64,000 nucleotides of DNA, from positions 3,348,001-3,412,000 of the forward strand of contig CAKKNE010000004.1 of assembly GCA_918797485.1 (NCBI GenBank). The letters run 5' to 3'. Of this stretch, positions 62,099-64,000 are shown one piece after another; the stretch's first letter is position 1, and every line of letters starts with the position of its first letter. The notes under the pieces were generated by a model that did no database searches, had not been told where the DNA came from, and was given only the letters and a program-made list of their open reading frames with translations. This stretch comes from Pelagomonas calceolata (lineage: Eukaryota > Sar > Pelagophyceae > Pelagomonadales > Pelagomonadaceae). The translations under genes and the position numbers were made by a program.

Positions 62099-62632
62099 AT
62101 GGGCTGCTGCACCTCAAAAGTCAATGCGGATCCCGTGTCGACGATTCTCGTCATCGGCCCGGAAAGCGCCGGCAAGACCACGTTGCTCCGGTCCGTCGGC
62201 CGGCGCTGCGCCGGCGCCGACGAGAGCCAGCCGGTCCGGACGATGCCGACGATAGGCCAGGAGGTCGAGTACCTCGAGGCGCCTGGCGCGCGCGTCATGC
62301 TTCAAGAAATCGGGGGCTGCATGGCGCCGACGTGGCCGCGCTACTACGACCGGGCGGCGGCTGTCCTGTTCGTCGTCGACGCGGCGGCGCCGGAGACCTG
62401 GGCCGAGGCGCTCGTTTTGTTAGAGGAGCTGGTCGGGGCCGTGCAGAAGCCCATTGGAGTCGTGCTGAACAAGCTCGACGCGGCCGCGGCGGACGGCGTC
62501 GCCGCGCGCGGGCTCCTCGGCCTCGAGGAGCTGGCCGTGGACGTATTCGAGGGCTCGCTGACGGGGAAAGGCGCCCTCGTCGACGACCTGAAGGGGTTCG
62601 CCCTGGCCGCGCGGCCGCTAAGTATCAAGTAG
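62099..62632 (+). CDS. ARL16: ARL16-like small GTPase
   Basis: 177 residues. It starts MGCCTSK, suited to N-myristoylation at Gly2 and palmitoylation of the following cysteines. Nucleotide motifs: GPESAGKT (P-loop, about 20-27), PTIGQEVEYLEA (switch I), LQEIGGCMAPTWPRYYDRAA (switch II) and NKLD. The variant 'EIGGCM-P-W--YY' in place of the ARF 'DVGGQDKIR' is the hallmark of ARL16, as is the GPE-AGKT loop. ARL16 in animals works at cilia and Golgi with IFT140/INPP5E; the catalytic Gln of ARFs is missing, so GTP hydrolysis may be slow. Single exon. Confidence 0.82.
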   Translation: MGCCTSKVNADPVSTILVIGPESAGKTTLLRSVGRRCAGADESQPVRTMPTIGQEVEYLEAPGARVMLQEIGGCMAPTWPRYYDRAAAVLFVVDAAAPETWAEALVLLEELVGAVQKPIGVVLNKLDAAAADGVAARGLLGLEELAVDVFEGSLTGKGALVDDLKGFALAARPLSIK

Positions 62633-62649
62633 TAGTAGCACAGTCTTTC

Positions 62650-64000
62650 TTACATGCCAGTGGCCGCGGCGGCGAGGAAACGCTCCGTCATCTCCCCAAA
62701 GGCCGGCCAACCAGCGAGCCCCTCGGGCGTCGCGGGATATTCGCCGTGCGCGAGGCCGGACGCCGCGTACCAGGCGCCGAGGGGGCCGTGGAGCTCCTGC
62801 AACTCGGCGAGCTCCGGCGCTCCCTCCGGTGCCGCCGCGGGTTCGAGCTCCATCGGCGCGGTCACTTCCTCGGCAGCAGTGGCGATAGGTGGCTGCGCCG
62901 GCGCCGCTTCGGCGACGGGGGTTGATGGCGCCGCGGCGGCCGGCGCCGGGGTGGCCAGCGCCGCGTCCTCACGCTGCAGCGCGAGCGCGATGGCCTCGTC
63001 GCTACTGACCGAGGAGTGCGGGAGCGCCGCCGCCGCGTCCGCGGGAGGCGGGGACGTCGCCGCCGCGGGCGCAGGCGGCGGGGGCGTCGGCGGCGCTGCT
63101 GCGGGCGCCGCGGCGGGCTCGGCGGCCGACGGCTCCTCGAGCGGCTCGAGTTGTTCCGCGCGCCGCGACGCCGTCTTGCCGTCGCCGAAGGTGATCGTGT
63201 ACCAGCTGCCACCGCCCAGCGTCGACTTGCATCGCTGCCCCGTTTCGAGGTCGCGGCACGGGCAGCCCGGAACGCGCAGTTTCGCGGCCTTCGCGTCCCT
63301 CAGCGACTCCCTGACGGCAATCTGCAGGTGGCGGTCCTCGACGCCCGTCGAACGGTCGACGGCGCCCGCGCGCCGCGGCGCCGTGGCCACGAGGTAGCCG
63401 CAGCCCTGCAAATTCCGCGGCACGCCGCCGATCGAAGCCAAAGCGTCGGCCGTGCCCGAGCGCTCGTCGGGCCGGGTCTCGGGCATGCCGGACGCGTCCT
63501 CCTCGTAGGTCGTCAGGACCTCGTCGCCGGGCTTGACGTCCCGCACGAGCTCCCAGCCCCACAACACGGCTTGTCCGCACGTGGCCTCGCGGCCCCGTAA
63601 GGCGCGCCAGGCGACCGTGGGCTGCTTGGCACCTCTAGCTTCGTTGACGAAGAAGGTGCGCGTCGCCACTCTATTTTCTTCGTCTCGAAGCACCATGTAG
63701 CCGTCACCTCCGATGTAGACGTAGTCGAAGGCGCCCAAGCGCTTGTAGCCGTCTCCGACCTTGTGAGCGACGCCCGGGTCCTTGAGCACCGTGCCCTTCT
63801 TTAATCGCTTGGTGAAGAGCACGCCGCGGCCCGCGGCGTCGCTCTGGCGCGCGTCGCCGACGTCGCGCGTCACCTCCGTGCACGCGCCGAGGCGCTCGAA
63901 GAGGCGTTTGGCTTCGGCCGTGGCCGCCTGGTCCTCAACTTCGGGCAGGCCGAGGCGCGCGCGGACCTCGGCCGGCTCCGGCGGCGCCCAAGGGTCCGGC
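62650..64000 (-). CDS. SET-like domain protein, 5' end outside window
   Basis: The minus frame is open from the right edge to 62650, at least 449 residues; there is no Met in a sensible place, so the start lies beyond the window. Visible: EDQAATAEAKRLFERLGACT, then a SET-like region (GRGVLFTKRLKKGTVLKDPG; RTFFVNEARGAKQPTVAWRA; WELVRDVKPGDEVLTTYEED). The 'GRG', 'N-A' and 'KPGDEVLTTY' elements correspond to the SET start and C-terminal 'I-GEEL--DY' parts. A Cys pair region (VPGCPCRDLETGQRC) and a Pro/Ala-rich tail with a short UIM-like SSDEAIALALQREDAAL follow. Lysine methyltransferase activity is possible but not shown; its stop is 17 bp from that of ARL16. Confidence 0.6.
   Translation of the reverse strand, partial: PDPWAPPEPAEVRARLGLPEVEDQAATAEAKRLFERLGACTEVTRDVGDARQSDAAGRGVLFTKRLKKGTVLKDPGVAHKVGDGYKRLGAFDYVYIGGDGYMVLRDEENRVATRTFFVNEARGAKQPTVAWRALRGREATCGQAVLWGWELVRDVKPGDEVLTTYEEDASGMPETRPDERSGTADALASIGGVPRNLQGCGYLVATAPRRAGAVDRSTGVEDRHLQIAVRESLRDAKAAKLRVPGCPCRDLETGQRCKSTLGGGSWYTITFGDGKTASRRAEQLEPLEEPSAAEPAAAPAAAPPTPPPPAPAAATSPPPADAAAALPHSSVSSDEAIALALQREDAALATPAPAAAAPSTPVAEAAPAQPPIATAAEEVTAPMELEPAAAPEGAPELAELQELHGPLGAWYAASGLAHGEYPATPEGLAGWPAFGEMTERFLAAAATGM

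Noticed and set aside
1-64000. tRNA, rRNA, CRISPR arrays and virus-like elements
   Set aside because: No cloverleaf with A and B boxes, no rRNA core sequence, no regular spaced repeats and no capsid, polymerase or integrase signature were seen on reading both strands.

Overview
The window is nuclear DNA of a compact, GC-rich eukaryotic genome. A photosynthetic stramenopile close to the pelagophytes (Aureococcus/Pelagomonas type) fits best. The reasons are: single-exon genes packed on both strands, sometimes tail to tail with 10-20 bp between stops; spliceosomal genes; a plastid-lipid-associated (PAP/fibrillin) protein and a CtpA protease with a signal-plus-transit leader; a cytochrome b5 front-end desaturase; and introns built from 'introner' DNA elements of the kind described in Aureococcus. 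The assignment is inferred from gene content, not from a search. I saw no rRNA, tRNA, CRISPR or virus-like element.

Layout. 0-9.6 kb: edge of a minus-strand gene, PAP/fibrillin, a phytanoyl-CoA-dioxygenase-like enzyme, a Lys-rich protein, a START-like membrane protein, GPKOW/Spp2 splicing factor, a macrodomain protein and a small Cys-rich secreted protein. 9.7-19 kb: an FKBP-TPR-cyclophilin dual immunophilin, a NEK-like kinase with a WW domain, an LRR protein with an FG-like tail, a secreted unknown and a TylF-like methyltransferase. 19-25.2 kb: a decayed copy of the end of an Ldh2 gene beside a ~5.9 kb DNA-transposon-like element with two large genes and imperfect terminal inverted repeats. 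25-37 kb: two unknown genes, Ldh2-family dehydrogenase with three introns, a second PhyH-like enzyme, a dual-specificity phosphatase, an OSCA/CSC1 channel, and a divergent pair of cyclic-nucleotide phosphodiesterase and PKA regulatory subunit. 37-50.5 kb: FAD monooxygenase with a zinc-binding tail, WW plus 2OG oxygenase, small secreted proteins, CtpA, a possible glycosyltransferase, adenylate kinase 6, desaturase and a 5'-truncated GT90 gene. 50.5-64 kb: UNC-45-like chaperone, AspH-like hydroxylase, a MARVEL-like protein, a type I membrane protein, an Mss51-like protein with a small ORF directly upstream, a FAM69-like kinase, ARL16-like GTPase and a SET-like protein running off the right edge.

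Two genome-wide systems stand out. First, I can define eight introns; five are clear members of one introner family (inverted termini CTGTGTGGAAATCAA...TTGATTTCCACACAG). Their 3' splice site is the element's own CACAG, and in three of them the 5' splice site lies in an 8-bp target duplication. Two more introns carry a decayed left terminus at the same offset. Second, a ~24-bp interrupted palindrome (GCTAGTGTCTTAC, a few bases, then CGCTAGC) occurs at least 16 times. It is always intergenic, about 70-320 bp upstream of a start codon, and its orientation matches the downstream gene. It behaves like an oriented promoter element not known to me. Its orientation at the left edge pointed to a minus-strand start codon at base 54, where an open frame indeed begins.
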